DNA from: PGYR01 sp048267165
Lineage (GTDB): Bacteria > Bacteroidota > Ignavibacteria > Kapaibacteriales > UBA2268
Assembly: GCA_048267165.1 (NCBI GenBank)
Contig: JBLWYD010000010.1
Coordinates: forward strand, 1 to 64,000
Direction of reading: 5' to 3'
DNA length: 64,000 bases
Shown here: positions 15,925-24,518 of the stretch, one piece after another
Position numbering within the stretch: position 1 is the first letter of the stretch
Layout: every line of letters begins with the position of its first letter
The notes under the pieces: generated by a model
The model's input: only the letters and a program-made list of their open reading frames with translations
Told to the model about the DNA's origin: nothing
Databases searched by the model: none
Program-made: the position numbers and the translations under genes

Positions 15925-17012
15925 TTCTCTTCCTTTACGAAATCTATAAACCCGTTTACTATTTCATTTGTATCTATATTTCCAATAGGTTCTTTAGTTT
16001 TGGTTCTCACATAAGCAAACTTAGTCTTATAAGGTAGCCATTCTGTTACATGCGAAGACAATAAACTATAAATAAGAAAAACAGGTGTGTTTGTTGCAGA
16101 TGCAATATGCACAATTGAAGTATCAGGTGTAAACACGAAATCTGATTCATTTATTATTGCTGTTACTTGAGTCAAGCTCATAGGCTCGAACACAAACACT
16201 CTTTCACTTTTCAATCCATTTTTTATATCTAAAGCTTTTTCGTGCTCATTAGGTGCAGATATTATTACAACATTGAACTCATTAAACTCAGCCAATATCA
16301 TTGAGAGAATTTTTATATTCTTTTCTGTCGTGAAAGTTCGGTAGTCATTTCCAGACGAAATATTATAAACTATAAATGGCAGTAAATCATTAATTTTAAC
16401 TTCAGCGTAATGTCTATCTATGTCACTAATAGTCATCTCATTTACTATGAGTTCTTCATAACTCTCAATACCGAATATTCTAGCTACAAACTTACATTGC
16501 AGTTCGAGCATTGTTATTTTGTTTCTAAACTCGTTTAAATCGATCTGTATATTGAAAAGAGCTGAGTAAATGTCACGTCTTGTATCGTGAGCTATTACAG
16601 CTTTTATAGTATTACTATTACCAGCAAGATTTGAAATCAATCCTGCTTTTGTTGTATCATTTAGCACTAAAGAAAGAACTAAATCATATTCATTTCTTCT
16701 AAGGCCTGAAGCTTGTACTAACGATTTAAAGAAGCCAATTGGTTGAACTATTTTATTTCTAATTGATGGCTCAGAATTTATAATACTTATGTTTCGTGTA
16801 GAAGCAATTACATCAATATTTGAGTTGGGATAAATTTTCTTTATCATCCCAATAACAGGTAGAGTTACTATCATATCACCAATAGCATCATACCTTAGAA
16901 TTAATATATTCTTAATTTCAACTTTATTCAAAGGTGTACTTATATTCTTATTCCTGAATATAATTCTGAATATAGAGTAAAATAGCTTTTTAATAAGAAG
17001 TTCAATCTTCAT
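15921..17012 (-). CDS. Glycosyltransferase family 9 (heptosyltransferase-like), first gene of the operon
   Basis: This 363-residue protein has the GT9 layout. There is a basic N-terminal stretch, then NILILRYDAIGDMIVTLPVI, a central region, and the donor-site motif TPDTSIVHIASATNTPVFLIY. It is the first gene of the five-glycosyltransferase operon. Upstream on the minus strand a TATATTTG element (17151-17144) fits a Bacteroidota -7 box, but no -33 TTG sits at the right distance. The pair of GT9 genes at the two ends of the cluster suggests sequential additions to an LPS core. Confidence 0.85.
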   Translation of the reverse strand: MKIELLIKKLFYSIFRIIFRNKNISTPLNKVEIKNILILRYDAIGDMIVTLPVIGMIKKIYPNSNIDVIASTRNISIINSEPSIRNKIVQPIGFFKSLVQASGLRRNEYDLVLSLVLNDTTKAGLISNLAGNSNTIKAVIAHDTRRDIYSALFNIQIDLNEFRNKITMLELQCKFVARIFGIESYEELIVNEMTISDIDRHYAEVKINDLLPFIVYNISSGNDYRTFTTEKNIKILSMILAEFNEFNVVIISAPNEHEKALDIKNGLKSERVFVFEPMSLTQVTAIINESDFVFTPDTSIVHIASATNTPVFLIYSLLSSHVTEWLPYKTKFAYVRTKTKEPIGNIDTNEIVNGFIDFVKEEK

Positions 17013-17221
17013 TAAGTTTGATAATTATTGTTGAAATTACTTACATCTAGCCCAATCACAGATTATTTTTCATATACACTATTTATCATTTGAATAATAG
17101 TTTATATGTAATTAACTTCTGTTCTCTTAGACTATATTTTTGACAAATATAATTAAGAAGCAATTGCGATTAGATAATACAGAATTTAATAATATATATT
17201 TGATATTCCATATTTAAAATT

Positions 17222-17788
17222 ATGAATGAACTTTTAGAACTAGATAAACATATTTTTACATTTATAAACTCAGGATTATCTAATCCCGTAACTGACTTTC
17301 TGATGCCATATATTACGGAATTCAAAGTATGGCTTCCATTGTATATTTTGGGAATGATCTACTTACTATATAGATTTAGGCTGAAAGGGCTGTACGTTTT
17401 AGTTATTTTACTACTAGCAGTTGGTTTATGTGATTTGATAAACGCGCAAATACTTAAAGAATACTTTGCTCGAGTACGACCTTGCAGAGCATTGGATAAT
17501 GTGAATCTATTAGTACATTGCGGTGGGGGGCTGAGTTTCCCTTCTAATCACGCTGTCAATAATTTTGCTGCGGCTACAGTACTTAGCTCTTACTTCAAAA
17601 GAAAAAGGGGGGTATTGTTCCTTTTTGCGGCATTAGTAGCTTTGTCTAGAGTTTTTGTAGGAGTACATTATTTTGCAGACGTTACTGCTGGAGCTATCGA
17701 AGGAATAATAATAGGCGGATTAATCGTGTTTCTTTTCAGATTTATCAATTTTGATAAAGAAGTAGTCGAAAGTATTAGAATCAATTAA
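17222..17788 (+). CDS. PAP2-family phosphatase
   Basis: This 188-residue membrane protein carries all three PAP2 motifs: KEYFARVRP (residues 79-87), PSNHAVN (107-113, a PSGH variant) and SRVFVGVHYFAD (142-153). The catalytic His are in the second and third motifs. Predicted helices surround them, and the active site faces the periplasm. It could remove phosphate from undecaprenyl pyrophosphate or lipid A; next to a glycosyltransferase operon, lipid-carrier recycling is attractive but not proved. The gene is divergent from the operon and ends 8 bases inside the convergent LolD gene. A TATATTTG at 17195-17202 may be its -7 box. Confidence 0.87.
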   Translation: MNELLELDKHIFTFINSGLSNPVTDFLMPYITEFKVWLPLYILGMIYLLYRFRLKGLYVLVILLLAVGLCDLINAQILKEYFARVRPCRALDNVNLLVHCGGGLSFPSNHAVNNFAAATVLSSYFKRKRGVLFLFAALVALSRVFVGVHYFADVTAGAIEGIIIGGLIVFLFRFINFDKEVVESIRIN

Positions 17789-18473
17789 TACTTACCAACC
17801 CGTCAGGTTTCATTTCATATCTAATTGGGGCAATGGCAGCAAATTCTTTGCTATGTGTGGCAGTAAGTATCGTTGTTCCAAATTCCTTATTGATTCTAAT
17901 AAATAGTTCAGAGATTAACTCCGAATTACGTGAGTCAAGATTACCTGTTGGCTCATCAGCTATCAATATCTTTGGATCATTGATTATAGCTCTCGCTATT
18001 GCGACTCTCTGTTGCTCACCACCAGACATTTTCTTTGGTTTGTGATCTGCTCTATTTGATATACCTACGAACTTTAACAATTCATTAGCTTTAGCTTCAT
18101 ATTCTTTTTTCTTAGCATTAGCTATCATCGCTGGAATCATTACATTTTCTAAGGCCGTGAACTCAGGTAGTAAATGATGGAATTGGAAAATAAATCCGAG
18201 CTTAGAGTTCCTAAACTCATTTAGTTTTGATTCAGTACAGTTCAATAAATCTAAATCAGTGTTGTCGTCATAATAATGGAGCGAACCTGTAGTAGGTGAG
18301 TCAATAGAACCAACAATATGGAGTAAAGTACTTTTGCCAACGCCAGAAGCACCAACTATAGAAACAATTTGATTGGATTCTAAAGTTAGCGATAAATCTT
18401 TAAAAACAGTAAGACTATCCGAATTAGGATTAGTATATGTCTTCGAAATATTTTGAATATTAAATTTAATCAT
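17781..18473 (-). CDS. ABC transporter ATP-binding protein, LolD type
   Basis: I place the start at the ATG at 18473, giving 230 residues. An upstream in-frame ATG at 18503 lies inside a terminator hairpin and adds a non-conserved GVHYWTPFF. The motifs are Walker A GASGVGKST (41-49), the Q-loop region FIFQFHHLL, signature MSGGEQQRVAIARA and Walker B ILIADEPTGNLD. The spacing fits the LolD/MacB/FtsE class, which drives lipoprotein release from the inner membrane or peptide export. No partner permease is adjacent. It lies directly behind the terminator of the rplQ gene, and its 3' end overlaps the convergent PAP2 gene. Confidence 0.85.
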   Translation of the reverse strand: MIKFNIQNISKTYTNPNSDSLTVFKDLSLTLESNQIVSIVGASGVGKSTLLHIVGSIDSPTTGSLHYYDDNTDLDLLNCTESKLNEFRNSKLGFIFQFHHLLPEFTALENVMIPAMIANAKKKEYEAKANELLKFVGISNRADHKPKKMSGGEQQRVAIARAIINDPKILIADEPTGNLDSRNSELISELFIRINKEFGTTILTATHSKEFAAIAPIRYEMKPDGLVSIN

Positions 18474-18500
18474 AAAAAAAGGCGTCCAATAATGAACGCC
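18474..18500 (-). terminator. Rho-independent terminator after rplQ
   Basis: On the minus strand GGCGTTC (18500-18494) pairs with GGACGCC (18487-18481) around ATTATT, with one G-U pair. A run of seven T follows (18480-18474). It ends the alpha/ribosomal operon and lies directly in front of the LolD start codon. Confidence 0.85.
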
Positions 18501-18531
18501 CAAATATAGGTATATTTTCTATAAAAAGAGA

Positions 18532-19281
18532 TTAGTCTTTCTTTTCTTTTTCAGTATTCTCGTTATCATCAGTAGCTTCTTCATTTGTTTCAGTTACTTC
18601 TTCAACGATTTCTGCTACTTTTTCTTTTACTTCTTCTACCGCTTCTTCAACAGTTTCTTTTGCTTCTTCAACTGCTTCAGTAGCAGTGTCAGCAACAACT
18701 TCAGCTGCATCTTTTGCAGTTTCAACTACATCTTCAACTAGATTAGCTTCTTCTGTTGATTCCTCTACTTTAGGTTCAACCGCTGCTTCTTTCTTAGAAG
18801 TATCTGCAACTACAGGAGCTACTTTAGGAGTAGAAGTTTTCTTTTTCTTTGGTTTATCAGCAGCACCATCTTGTGGATTAGACCAATCTACCAATTCAAT
18901 AAGTGCAACTTCAGCAGAGTCACCTCTACGAGTTCCTAGTTTGATTATTCTAGTGTAACCACCTTCTCTATCAGCAACAACTGGTGCTATAGAATCGAAC
19001 AGTTCTTGAAGAACATCCTTTCTTTTTAATTCACGAGCAACTATACGTCTAGTGTGAATATCGATAGTTTGACCATCAGGTAAACTGCCATTTTGTTCGT
19101 TCACAAGAGCGTGTCTTGCTTTAGAAATCAATTTTTCTGCATAAGGTCTCAAAGCTTTTGCTTTCGCAGTAGTAGTTTTGATTCTTTTATGCTCAATTAG
19201 ATTACTAGCCAAACTTTGTAAAGTTGCCTTTCTATGACTAGCCGTTCTATTTAGTTTCTTACCAGATTTTAAGTGTCTCAT
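18532..19281 (-). CDS. rplQ: Ribosomal protein L17 with long acidic C-terminal extension
   Basis: Residues 1 to about 133 are a standard L17: MRHLKSGKKLNRTASHRKA at the start, then LRPYAEKLISKAR, and TRIIKLGTRRGDSAEVALIEL. L17 binds 23S rRNA near the exit tunnel. Residues from about 140 to 249 form an extension not found in ordinary L17. It has a basic KKKK linker followed by about 100 residues dominated by Glu, Ala, Val and Thr, with a heptad-like VEEAKETVEEAVEEVKEKV pattern that would form a helix. It is the last gene of the ribosomal run and is followed by a terminator. Confidence 0.95.
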   Translation of the reverse strand: MRHLKSGKKLNRTASHRKATLQSLASNLIEHKRIKTTTAKAKALRPYAEKLISKARHALVNEQNGSLPDGQTIDIHTRRIVARELKRKDVLQELFDSIAPVVADREGGYTRIIKLGTRRGDSAEVALIELVDWSNPQDGAADKPKKKKTSTPKVAPVVADTSKKEAAVEPKVEESTEEANLVEDVVETAKDAAEVVADTATEAVEEAKETVEEAVEEVKEKVAEIVEEVTETNEEATDDNENTEKEKKD

Positions 19282-19306
19282 TTTCGTACTTCAATTTAGA
19301 CGTTTA

Positions 19307-20323
19307 TTAATTGTTAACTAGCATTGATTTTGGTTCTTCTTTTAGATATTGATCTACGTTCATACCAAATTCAAGTCCTTGATTTGCAACAAGGTCTCTT
19401 AACTCTGTTAATGATTTTTTACCAAAATTTCTGAATTTCAATAATTCAGCTTCTTTCAGAGATACTAAGTCAGCAAGTCTGCCAATTTCTGCTCTTTTCA
19501 GACAGTTATGTGCTCTTACTGATAATTCCAATTCATCAACTGGAGTTTCAAGTATTTTCTTAATACGTTTTTTCTCAGCAGATTTCTCTTCTTCTTCCGC
19601 AGATCTACCAGAAAGTGAGTCTGTTTCGTAAGCATCAAAGTTAATAAAGAACTTGATGTGATCACTTAGTATTTTTGAAGCTAAGTGAAGAGATTCTTGA
19701 GCTGTAATAGTACCATCAGTTTTCACATCTAATACTAGTCTTTCGTAATCAGTTCTTTGACCAACACGATAAGGCTCTACATTGAAAATAACATTTCTAA
19801 CAGGTGTGAAAATAGAATCAATTGGTAACATACCTATTGAATAATCTACCATATTTTGTTCTTCTGAAGGTACGTAACCTTTTCCACGACCAATTTTTAA
19901 TTCTACATCGAATTCTGCATCATCTGCTAATGTGGCAATATGCATATCTTCGTTGATAATTTCTATTTCGTCTGATGCACCTTGTATATCTTTAGCAGTC
20001 CATGTGCCTGGTCCTTTAAGAGTAAAGTTCACAGTTACAGGTTTCTTATCAGCATTTTTCATTCTGACTTGCTTTAGATTCAAGATAATTTCAGAAACAT
20101 CTTCTACAACTCCATCAATAGTTTGGAATTCATGAAGTACATCAGAAATCTTTAAGCCAGTAATGGCCGAGCCAGGAATAGAAGAAAGTAATATTCTTCT
20201 AAGAGAGTTACCAATAGTAACTCCATAACCTTGCTCTAATGGTTGCATTACAAATTGACTATGAAAATCCGTCGAATTTTCTTCAATTATTACCCTTTCA
20301 GGCATTTGCATTTGAATATTCAT
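19307..20323 (-). CDS. rpoA: RNA polymerase alpha subunit
   Basis: This 338-residue alpha subunit has both domains. The N-terminal dimerisation and assembly part includes GYGVTIGNSLRRILLSSIPGSA. The C-terminal domain has the helix-hairpin-helix region VRAHNCLKRAEIGRLADLV and the motif FGKKSLTELRDLV, which contact activators and UP-element DNA. In most bacteria rpsD lies just before rpoA, but here only 39 bases separate rpsK from rpoA. It is co-transcribed with rpsM, rpsK and rplQ. Confidence 0.98.
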   Translation of the reverse strand: MNIQMQMPERVIIEENSTDFHSQFVMQPLEQGYGVTIGNSLRRILLSSIPGSAITGLKISDVLHEFQTIDGVVEDVSEIILNLKQVRMKNADKKPVTVNFTLKGPGTWTAKDIQGASDEIEIINEDMHIATLADDAEFDVELKIGRGKGYVPSEEQNMVDYSIGMLPIDSIFTPVRNVIFNVEPYRVGQRTDYERLVLDVKTDGTITAQESLHLASKILSDHIKFFINFDAYETDSLSGRSAEEEEKSAEKKRIKKILETPVDELELSVRAHNCLKRAEIGRLADLVSLKEAELLKFRNFGKKSLTELRDLVANQGLEFGMNVDQYLKEEPKSMLVNN

Positions 20324-20362
20324 AATTATATACAGTTTTTTTAGTTGAGTCGAAAAATCGAA

Positions 20363-20743
20363 TTAAACTCTACGTCTTTTAGGTGGTCTACACCCGTTAT
20401 GTGGCACAGGAGTCTTGTCAATTATAGAATGAATTTCTAGACCCGAGTTAGAAAGTGCTCTTACAGCAGCTTCACGTCCCGAACCTGGACCTTTGACTAC
20501 GACGTCAACTTTACGTAGTCCCATATCGAAAGCTTCTTTACCAGCTAATTCAGCTGAAATTTGTGCAGCGTATGGAGTATTCTTTTTTGATCCTTTAAAA
20601 CCATTTTTCCCAGAAGAAGACCAAGCTAAAGTATTTCCATAAGTATCAGTAATCGTTACTATTACGTTATTGAAAGATGCTTTAACAAATGCTTTTCCAT
20701 GGACATCCGATACGACTTTCTTTTTTTGTCTTTTTTTAGCCAA
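20363..20743 (-). CDS. rpsK: Ribosomal protein S11
   Basis: This 126-residue S11 ends with the conserved TPVPHNGCRPPKRRRV, whose Asn-Gly is the isoaspartate-prone site of the family, and contains GPGSGREAAVRALSNSGL. S11 sits on the 30S platform near the mRNA exit and contacts S18 and S7. It lies 16 bases after rpsM. The next gene is rpoA, because rpsD is missing here. Confidence 0.98.
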   Translation of the reverse strand: MAKKRQKKKVVSDVHGKAFVKASFNNVIVTITDTYGNTLAWSSSGKNGFKGSKKNTPYAAQISAELAGKEAFDMGLRKVDVVVKGPGSGREAAVRALSNSGLEIHSIIDKTPVPHNGCRPPKRRRV

Positions 20744-20759
20744 CGTGGATACCTACTTA

Positions 20760-21134
20760 TTATTTAGTTACTTTTTTCTTGTTTGCGATAGTTTTTCTTC
20801 TACCCTTACGAGTACGTGCGTTTGTTTTAGTACGTTGTCCACGGCATGGTAATCCTCTTCTATGACGAAGACCACGGTAACATCCAATATCCATCAAACG
20901 TTTAATATTCATTTGAGTTTGAGATCTTAATGACCCCTCAACTCTATAATTTTCAATTATATCACGGAGAGTTGCTATTTCAGCATCTGTCCAGTCATGA
21001 ACTTTTTTACTTTCGTCGATACCAGCTTCAGCTAAAATATCCTTAGATATTTTATTACCTATACCAAATAGGTAAGTTAAACCGATAACGCCTCTTTTAT
21101 TCTTTGGTAAATCTACACCAGCTATACGTGCCAT
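20760..21134 (-). CDS. rpsM: Ribosomal protein S13
   Basis: This 124-residue S13 begins MARIAGVDLPKNKRGVIGL and has the basic end RGLRHRRGLPCRGQRTKTNAR. The head protein S13 contacts the P-site tRNA and the 50S subunit. A strong AGGAG ribosome site precedes it, 12 bases after rpmJ. Confidence 0.98.
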   Translation of the reverse strand: MARIAGVDLPKNKRGVIGLTYLFGIGNKISKDILAEAGIDESKKVHDWTDAEIATLRDIIENYRVEGSLRSQTQMNIKRLMDIGCYRGLRHRRGLPCRGQRTKTNARTRKGRRKTIANKKKVTK

Positions 21135-21146
21135 AATATTCTCCTA

Positions 21147-21263
21147 TTACCCTTGACGTTGTTTAAATCGTGGGTTTTTCTTATTAATTATATATACCCT
21201 GCCCTTTCTCTTTACGATTTTATCGTCTGGGTTTCGCTTTTTAACAGAAGCTTGTACTTTCAT
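21147..21263 (-). CDS. rpmJ: Ribosomal protein L36, zinc-free type
   Basis: The frame from ATG 21263 to the stop at 21149-21147 encodes 38 residues, MKVQASVKKRNPDDK followed by a basic region ending NPRFKQRQG. This is the L36 length and layout. Usual L36 holds zinc with three Cys and one His, whereas this one has no cysteine and no histidine, so it is the C-minus type. It lies between infA and rpsM, the usual place. Confidence 0.93.
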   Translation of the reverse strand: MKVQASVKKRNPDDKIVKRKGRVYIINKKNPRFKQRQG

Positions 21264-21278
21264 TTTAAAAACCTAATA

Positions 21279-21497
21279 TTATTTATATCTATATACTATA
21301 CGACCTTTTGACAGATCATAGGGCGACATTTCCACTCTTACTTTATCGCCTTGTAATATTTTTATAAAGTGCATTCTCATTTTGCCTGATATATGTGCCA
21401 GTATTACGTGACCATTCTCAAACTTCACTTTAAATTGTGTATTTGGTAGAGTTTCCTCTACTATACCATCTAACTCTATTAACTTTTGTTTTGCCAT
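21279..21497 (-). CDS. infA: Translation initiation factor IF-1
   Basis: This 72-residue IF-1 is an OB-fold protein with LIELDGIVEETLPN at the start, MRMHFIKILQGDKVRVEMS and the conserved YDLSKGRIVYRYK end. IF-1 occupies the 30S A site during initiation. It lies between secY and rpmJ; adk and map, which often sit between secY and infA, are not present. Confidence 0.97.
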   Translation of the reverse strand: MAKQKLIELDGIVEETLPNTQFKVKFENGHVILAHISGKMRMHFIKILQGDKVRVEMSPYDLSKGRIVYRYK

Positions 21498-21567
21498 TTT
21501 CTCTTTTGTTCTATTTTAGTACTGTAAACTAACGAATTTCTTGTTAGATAATTGTATATGTGCAGTA

Positions 21568-22917
21568 CTAAAATCCACCCACACCAGCTCTACCTTTCAT
21601 CTTACCTGTCTTCATGAACCCATCGTAATGTCTCATCATCAAGTGTGACTCTATTTGTTGCAATGTATCTAAACCAACACCAACAATGATAATCAAACTA
21701 GTTCCACCGAAAAACGATGCAAATAATGAAGTAATTCCAAATATATTCTGAACGAAAGTAGGTAATATTGCTATCAATGCTAGGAATATTGAACCGGGTA
21801 AAGTTATTCTAGTTAATATCTTTTCTATATACTCAGCTGTAGGTGCACCTGGTCTGATACCCGGAACGAAACCACCTTGACGCTTCATATTATCTGCAAT
21901 TTCCTTCGGATTGAAAATAATCGCAGTATAGAAGAAAGTAAACAATACAACCATAACACCATATACGAAAGCATATCCAAATGAAGATGGATTAAACCAA
22001 GCAGCAAATCCTTGCATAGCTGGAGAACTCGGGAAGAATGATGCGATTGTATTAGGTATGAACATTAATGATTGAGCAAAGATAATAGGCATTACACCAG
22101 CTGTATTCACTCTAAGAGGAATAAACTGTGTTGTACCACCAAATACTCTTTTCCCAACTTGTCTTTTTGCGTACTGAACTGGTATTCTTCGTGCACCTTG
22201 TGTAATTAATACGATTGATGCGATAATACCAAATAAGAAAGCAAATATTATAATTTCTAAGAACCAAGGTCTAGAACCAACTGAAATCAATTCCCATTCT
22301 TGCATAAGTGCAGCAGGTAAAGCAGCGATAATACCGATGAAGATAATCAAAGATATACCATTACCAACTCCTCTTTCAGTTATTTGCTCACCTAACCACA
22401 TTAGGAAGATTGTTCCTGCTGTAAGAGTGATAACTGTAGATAGGAAGAAAAGAACACCAGCGTCAGGTACTACAGGAGCACCATTAGCAGCAGTTTGGTT
22501 AACTAATTTAACCGCAACACCAATTGACTGAAGACCAGCTACAAATACAGTTGCAAATCTAGTCCATTGATTAATCTTTCTTCTACCATCTTCACCTTCT
22601 TTCTGCATTTTTTGTATTTGAGGGAATACAACACCAGCCAATTGAAATATAATTGATGATGTAATATAAGGCATGATACCTAATGCAAATATTGCAGCAT
22701 TAGAAAACGCACCACCCACAAATAGATCAAAGAAGCCAAACAAATCGTCAGCTCCACCAGATCCAATAGTTGATTTCAATACATCTACGTCTATACCTGG
22801 TATAGTTATAAATGCACCTACTCTAACTACTAATAAAATAAGTAAAGTAAAAAATATTCTATTTCTTAATTCTTCAATTTTGAATATATTACTAAAAGTC
22901 TCTCCAAATTTAGCCAT
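21568..22917 (-). CDS. secY: Protein translocase subunit SecY
   Basis: This 449-residue protein has ten predicted membrane helices. Recognisable segments include FFDLFVGGAFSNAAIFALGIMPYI around the early plug region, the first cytoplasmic loop with EGEDGRRKINQWTR, and the large C5 loop with QGGFVPGIRPGAPTAEYIEKILTRIT. It forms the Sec channel with SecE and takes substrates from SecA and ribosomes. The start overlaps the end of rplO by 8 bases, so the two are translationally coupled. Confidence 0.97.
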   Translation of the reverse strand: MAKFGETFSNIFKIEELRNRIFFTLLILLVVRVGAFITIPGIDVDVLKSTIGSGGADDLFGFFDLFVGGAFSNAAIFALGIMPYITSSIIFQLAGVVFPQIQKMQKEGEDGRRKINQWTRFATVFVAGLQSIGVAVKLVNQTAANGAPVVPDAGVLFFLSTVITLTAGTIFLMWLGEQITERGVGNGISLIIFIGIIAALPAALMQEWELISVGSRPWFLEIIIFAFLFGIIASIVLITQGARRIPVQYAKRQVGKRVFGGTTQFIPLRVNTAGVMPIIFAQSLMFIPNTIASFFPSSPAMQGFAAWFNPSSFGYAFVYGVMVVLFTFFYTAIIFNPKEIADNMKRQGGFVPGIRPGAPTAEYIEKILTRITLPGSIFLALIAILPTFVQNIFGITSLFASFFGGTSLIIIVGVGLDTLQQIESHLMMRHYDGFMKTGKMKGRAGVGGF

Positions 22918-23371
22918 TAAGATTTACCGCCCCCCCGGCTGTTTCTATCTTTTCTTTTGCCGTAGAGCTAAATTTGTCAGCAGTTATAGTAGCAGCTGAT
23001 GTTAGATTACCATCACCTAAAACTTTCAATGGAATTCTCTTTTTAGTGATCAATCCAACAGCTATAAGTGCTTTTTTATCTATATTTTTAGCATCAACTT
23101 TATTTTCGTCTATTAACATTTGTAATTGGCCTAAATTCACAACAGAATACTTTATAGAGAATTTGTTGTGGAATCCGAATTTAGGAACTCTACGGTTGAT
23201 CGGCATTTGACCACCTTCGAAACCTATTCTGATTGTAGCACCAGAACGAGATTTTTGTCCTTTGTGACCTTTACCAGAAGTTCCACCGTATCCAGAACCT
23301 TCACCGCGACCAACTCTTTTTTTACTATGTGTAGAGCCTTTCGGCTTTATTAAATTTCCAACATGTTTCAT
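22910..23371 (-). CDS. rplO: Ribosomal protein L15
   Basis: This 153-residue L15 has the glycine-rich basic start GSTHSKKRVGRGEGSGYGGTSGKGHKGQKSRSG and the GFEGGQMPINRRVPKFGF motif. L15 binds 23S rRNA late in 50S assembly. It lies between rpmD and secY and overlaps secY. Confidence 0.97.
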   Translation of the reverse strand: MKHVGNLIKPKGSTHSKKRVGRGEGSGYGGTSGKGHKGQKSRSGATIRIGFEGGQMPINRRVPKFGFHNKFSIKYSVVNLGQLQMLIDENKVDAKNIDKKALIAVGLITKKRIPLKVLGDGNLTSAATITADKFSSTAKEKIETAGGAVNLNG

Positions 23372-23391
23372 ATTAAAACCGGTAATATTTT

Positions 23392-23577
23392 TTATTCACT
23401 AACTTGTTCAACTTTCACTAAATGTCTAACCACATTAACCATACCACGAGTTTGCTCATTGTCAGGGAGGATATTTGAGTAATTAGGTCTTCCCAAACCA
23501 AGAGCTTCGATAGTAAGTTTGTGCTTACTTTTAGACTTTATGCAACTTTTTATCTGAACTACTTTTATTTTAGACAT
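23392..23577 (-). CDS. rpmD: Ribosomal protein L30
   Basis: This 61-residue L30 is of the short bacterial type, with KIVQIKS-like start (here KVVQIKSCIKSKS) and a central GLGRPN segment. It sits between rpsE and rplO, the standard position in the spc operon. Confidence 0.95.
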   Translation of the reverse strand: MSKIKVVQIKSCIKSKSKHKLTIEALGLGRPNYSNILPDNEQTRGMVNVVRHLVKVEQVSE

Positions 23578-23593
23578 GATTTTCCCTTTAAAG

Positions 23594-24103
23594 TTATCCG
23601 TAGATTACTTTTTCTACTGAAATGCCTCTTCTAGAAGCAACTGAATTAATGTCTTCAACTCTTTGTAATCCGTTTAATGCAGCTTTGATTGCATTATGTG
23701 GATTAGAAGAACCAAGATTCTTTGTCAATACATTTTGAATACCAGCTAGTTCTAATACTGCACGGATACCACCAGAAGCGATAACACCAGTACCAGGAGT
23801 TGCAGGTTTGATTAATACTTTTCCAGCACCATATTTACCAGTCACTTCGTGAGGTATAGTACCATTTTGAATTGTAACACTGATAAGACTTTTCTTAGCA
23901 ACATCAGTAGCTTTAGTAATAGCATCAACAACTTCCGATGCTTTACCTAGACCGTAACCAACATGACCATTGCCATCGCCAACTACTACTAGTGCAGAGA
24001 AATTGAATCTACGTCCACCTTTTACTACTTTCGCTGTACGTCCAACGTAAACCAGTTTATCATTTAAGTTTAATTCTGAAGCTTTAACTTTGCTCACTTT
24101 CAA
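23594..24103 (-). CDS. rpsE: Ribosomal protein S5
   Basis: This 169-residue S5 contains GRTAKVVKGGRRFNFSALVVV and VGYGLGKASEV, the family's double-stranded RNA-binding fold. The VPGTGVIASGGIRAVLELAG region lies in the C-terminal domain. S5 is part of the mRNA entry helicase site and affects accuracy. It begins 20 bases after rplR. Confidence 0.97.
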   Translation of the reverse strand: MKVSKVKASELNLNDKLVYVGRTAKVVKGGRRFNFSALVVVGDGNGHVGYGLGKASEVVDAITKATDVAKKSLISVTIQNGTIPHEVTGKYGAGKVLIKPATPGTGVIASGGIRAVLELAGIQNVLTKNLGSSNPHNAIKAALNGLQRVEDINSVASRRGISVEKVIYG

Positions 24104-24123
24104 ATACTCCTTTGAGTGATCTT

Positions 24124-24495
24124 TTAAAATTGAAGTCCACCTTCTCTCGCAGAGTTAGCTAATGCTTTTACTCTACCGGTGTATAAATTACCGTTTCTGT
24201 CGAAACGTACTTTCTTTATATCTTGTGCTAATGCTCTTTCAGCAATTGCTTTACCTACTAATTCACTCATCTGAGTTTTATTCATATCAGATTTAATCTG
24301 AGATTTTATATCAGCGTCGATTGTAGATGCTGAAACTAGAGTTTTTGCAGATGTATCATCTATTACTTGGACAAATATATTTGTCAAGCTTTTGAAGACT
24401 GAAAGACGAGGTACTGATGCAGTTCCACGAATCTTAGACTTGATACTTCTTTTTCTTCTAGCTTTTCTTTTGTATTTCAAACTTGTAGTATTCAT
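24124..24495 (-). CDS. rplR: Ribosomal protein L18
   Basis: This 123-residue L18 has a very basic N-terminus (KYKRKARRKRSIKSKIRGT), then PRLSVFKSLTNIFVQVIDD, and ends with ALANSAREGGLQF, the conserved C-terminus. It binds 5S rRNA together with L5. The gene order rplF-rplR-rpsE is standard. Confidence 0.97.
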   Translation of the reverse strand: MNTTSLKYKRKARRKRSIKSKIRGTASVPRLSVFKSLTNIFVQVIDDTSAKTLVSASTIDADIKSQIKSDMNKTQMSELVGKAIAERALAQDIKKVRFDRNGNLYTGRVKALANSAREGGLQF

Positions 24496-24518
24496 AACTT
24501 CTCTAACTATTATAAGTT

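Noticed and set aside
18471..18503. An upstream ATG (18503) for the LolD-like gene
   Set aside because: It lies within the rplQ terminator hairpin and adds residues not found in the family, so I chose the ATG at 18473.
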